Below are positions 62,212-64,000 of a stretch of 64,000 nucleotides of DNA, piece after piece (the first letter of the stretch is position 1; each line of letters starts with the position of its first letter). The position numbers and the translations under genes are program-made. Under the pieces are notes generated by a model. That model was not told the DNA's origin and did not search any database. It saw nothing but the letters and a program-made list of their open reading frames with translations. The DNA comes from Polaribacter vadi (GTDB lineage: Bacteria > Bacteroidota > Bacteroidia > Flavobacteriales > Flavobacteriaceae): the NCBI RefSeq assembly GCF_001761365.1, contig NZ_CP017477.1, positions 3,524,001-3,588,000 of the forward strand, written 5' to 3'.

Positions 62212-62757
62212 ATGAGTAGAATAGGAAAAAATCCCGTTAGCATTTCACAAGGTGTAGATGTAAACATAAAAGACAATGTAGTTACTGTAAAAGGAAAATT
62301 AGGTGAGTTAACTCAAACTATTTCTGACGGTATTACAATTGAAATTGAAGATGGAATTATCACTTTAGATAGAGCATCAGAAAGTAAAGACCATAAGGCA
62401 CAACATGGTTTAATGAGAGCTTTAATCAGTAACATGATTGAAGGTGTTAGTAAAGGTTGGACTAAGGACTTGGAATTGGTTGGTGTAGGTTATAGAGCCT
62501 CTAATCAAGGTCAAAAATTAGATTTAGCTTTAGGTTTCTCTCATAATATTGTTTTAGAAATAGCTCCAGAAGTAAAAGTTGAGACAATATCAGAGAAAGG
62601 GAAAAACCCAATCATTAAATTATCTTCATTTGACAAACAATTAGTTGGTCAAATAGCTGCAAAGATTAGATCTTTCAGAGCACCTGAACCTTACAAAGGA
62701 AAAGGAGTTAAGTTTGTTGGTGAAATATTAAGAAGAAAAGCAGGTAAATCTGCATAA
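62212..62757 (+). CDS. rplF: Ribosomal protein uL6
   Basis: A 181-residue protein from [15 protein letters not shown] at 62212, the family's usual start; the frame opens earlier at 62167 inside rpsH. It has two repeats of the L6 fold, ending with [22 protein letters not shown]. It sits near the GTPase centre. Confidence 0.97.
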   Translation: MSRIGKNPVSISQGVDVNIKDNVVTVKGKLGELTQTISDGITIEIEDGIITLDRASESKDHKAQHGLMRALISNMIEGVSKGWTKDLELVGVGYRASNQGQKLDLALGFSHNIVLEIAPEVKVETISEKGKNPIIKLSSFDKQLVGQIAAKIRSFRAPEPYKGKGVKFVGEILRRKAGKSA

Positions 62758-62768
62758 TATATAGTATT

Positions 62769-63119
62769 ATGGCATTATCAAAGCTACAAAGAAGATTAAG
62801 AATTAAGCGTAGAATCAGAAAAATCATTTCAGGTACTCCTACAAAACCAAGATTATCGGTTTATAGAAGTAATAAAGAAATTTACGCTCAATTGATAGAC
62901 GATGTAAACGGAGTGACAATCGCTTCAGTTTCATCTAGAGATAAAAATATTAAAGCAACTACTAAGGTTGAAGCTTCTACAGAAGTTGGTAAATCGATTG
63001 CTGAAAAAGCTATAAAAGCAGGTGTAGATACTGTTGCTTTTGATAGAAACGGATATTTATATCACGGAAGAGTTAAAGTATTAGCAGATGCTGCAAGGGA
63101 ATCTGGTTTAAAATTTTAA
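62769..63119 (+). CDS. rplR: Ribosomal protein uL18
   Basis: A 116-residue protein with [36 protein letters not shown] and [21 protein letters not shown]. It binds 5S rRNA with uL5. rpsE starts 6 bp after its stop. Confidence 0.97.
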   Translation: MALSKLQRRLRIKRRIRKIISGTPTKPRLSVYRSNKEIYAQLIDDVNGVTIASVSSRDKNIKATTKVEASTEVGKSIAEKAIKAGVDTVAFDRNGYLYHGRVKVLADAARESGLKF

Positions 63120-63125
63120 GAAATT

Positions 63126-63647
63126 ATGCAAGGATATAAAAACGTAGAAAGAGTTAAACCAAGCGGATTAGAGCTTGTAGATAGATTAGTTGGTGTACAA
63201 CGTGTAACTAAAGTAACAAAAGGTGGTAGAGCATTTGGTTTCTCTGCAATCGTAGTTGTTGGTGATGGTAATGGTGTTGTTGGTCATGGATTAGGAAAAT
63301 CTAAAGACGTATCATCTGCAATTGCGAAAGCAGTTGAAGATGCAAAGAAAAATTTAGTAAGAATACCTATTTTAGAAGGAACTTTACCTCATGAGCAAAA
63401 AGGTAAGTTTGGTGGTGCAAAAGTATTTATCAAACCTGCTTCTGCTGGTACAGGAGTTATTGCTGGTGGTGCAGTTCGTGCAGTATTAGAATCAGTGGGA
63501 ATACATGATTGTTTATCAAAATCTCAAGGATCATCTAATCCTCATAATGCAGTAAAAGCAACTTTTAATGCTTTATTACAATTACGTAGTGCTGTAGATG
63601 TTGCAAAACAAAGAGGTATATCTTTAGAAAAAGTATTTAACGGATAA
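63126..63647 (+). CDS. rpsE: Ribosomal protein uS5
   Basis: A 173-residue protein with [21 protein letters not shown] (the N-terminal dsRNA-binding-like fold), [20 protein letters not shown] and [22 protein letters not shown]. It helps maintain decoding accuracy. Confidence 0.97.
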   Translation: MQGYKNVERVKPSGLELVDRLVGVQRVTKVTKGGRAFGFSAIVVVGDGNGVVGHGLGKSKDVSSAIAKAVEDAKKNLVRIPILEGTLPHEQKGKFGGAKVFIKPASAGTGVIAGGAVRAVLESVGIHDCLSKSQGSSNPHNAVKATFNALLQLRSAVDVAKQRGISLEKVFNG

Positions 63648-63658
63648 ATCTAAAAACG

Positions 63659-63841
63659 ATGGCAAGAATAAAAGTTACCCAAGTAAAAAGTCAAATCGGT
63701 CGTCTTCAAAGTCAGAAAAGGACTTTAGAAGCTTTAGGTTTACGTAAAATGAACCAAACTGTAGAACATGAGGCAACTCCTTCAGTAATTGGTATGGTAA
63801 ATACAGTTAAACACTTAGTTTCTTTCGAAGAAATTAAATAA
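63659..63841 (+). CDS. rpmD: Ribosomal protein uL30
   Basis: A 60-residue protein, [20 protein letters not shown], with [20 protein letters not shown] and [13 protein letters not shown]. It is the usual neighbour of rpsE and rplO. Confidence 0.96.
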   Translation: MARIKVTQVKSQIGRLQSQKRTLEALGLRKMNQTVEHEATPSVIGMVNTVKHLVSFEEIK

Positions 63842-63855
63842 GATATTTAAATAAA

Positions 63856-64000
63856 ATGAGTTTACATAATTTAACACCTGCAGAAGGTTCCGTTAAAAAG
63901 GAAAAGAGAATAGCAAGAGGTGAAGGTTCTGGTAAAGGTGGTACTTCAACAAGAGGTCACAATGGTCAGAAATCTCGTTCAGGATATTCTAAAAAAGTAG
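63856..64000 (+). CDS. rplO: Ribosomal protein uL15 (3' truncated by the window)
   Basis: The first 48 codons are visible: [20 protein letters not shown], then [20 protein letters not shown]. The glycine-rich, basic start is diagnostic of L15. The gene continues past the window edge, 15 bp after the rpmD stop. Confidence 0.95.
   Translation, partial: MSLHNLTPAEGSVKKEKRIARGEGSGKGGTSTRGHNGQKSRSGYSKKV

Overview
The window is a chromosomal segment of a member of the Bacteroidota, very probably the family Flavobacteriaceae (a Polaribacter-like marine genus is an inference). The evidence is the AT-rich base composition, a SusC/SusD pair, two proteins with C-terminal type IX secretion (T9SS) sorting domains, promoters of the form TTTG-N19-TAnnTTTG, weak Shine-Dalgarno sequences, and an str/S10/spc ribosomal gene order without tuf beside fusA.

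Layout. 1-9.3 kb: the end of a saccharopine/alanine dehydrogenase-like gene, an MscS channel with a LapA-domain protein, small membrane proteins, then a minus-strand operon of a membrane protein, a winged-helix regulator, a Coq4-like protein and CreD. Two near-identical palindromes lie in front of two of its genes and look like operators. A universal stress protein, a second copy of the membrane-protein family, a DUF1801 protein and a transglutaminase-like protein follow. 9.3-20.8 kb: kdsA (LPS Kdo synthesis), an M28 peptidase lipoprotein, a DUF4136 lipoprotein, a small beta-barrel protein, a 2206-residue alpha-2-macroglobulin carrying an inserted SusC-type TonB plug, and mpl (peptidoglycan recycling). 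20.8-26.2 kb: a minus-strand gene set of a T9SS lamin-tail protein, a 56-residue peptide gene, a hairpin, a fused PqqD/HprK-like kinase and a nucleotidyltransferase. I regard this as the best candidate for an undescribed peptide-modifying system.

26.8-44 kb: TrkH/TrkA potassium uptake, radC, a surface-glycan set (polysaccharide deacetylase, FemAB/GNAT-like transferase, asparagine-synthase-like amidotransferase, flippase), a YjjG nucleotidase, a three-gene envelope cassette with a DUF5723 protein, rarA, a rhomboid protease, a T9SS-exported arylsulfotransferase and rlmB. 44-51.6 kb: a SusC-SusD-lipoprotein uptake operon and an Omp85-family barrel protein. 51.7-64 kb: rpsL-rpsG-fusA-rpsJ, then rplC through rplO (cut by the window end). 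This ribosomal block is interrupted at rpsJ/rplC and at rpsN/rpsH by terminator-like hairpins combined with new promoter elements.

No rRNA, tRNA, CRISPR array, intact insertion sequence or prophage was recognised. All functional calls come from reading the translated sequences and motifs; no database search was run.
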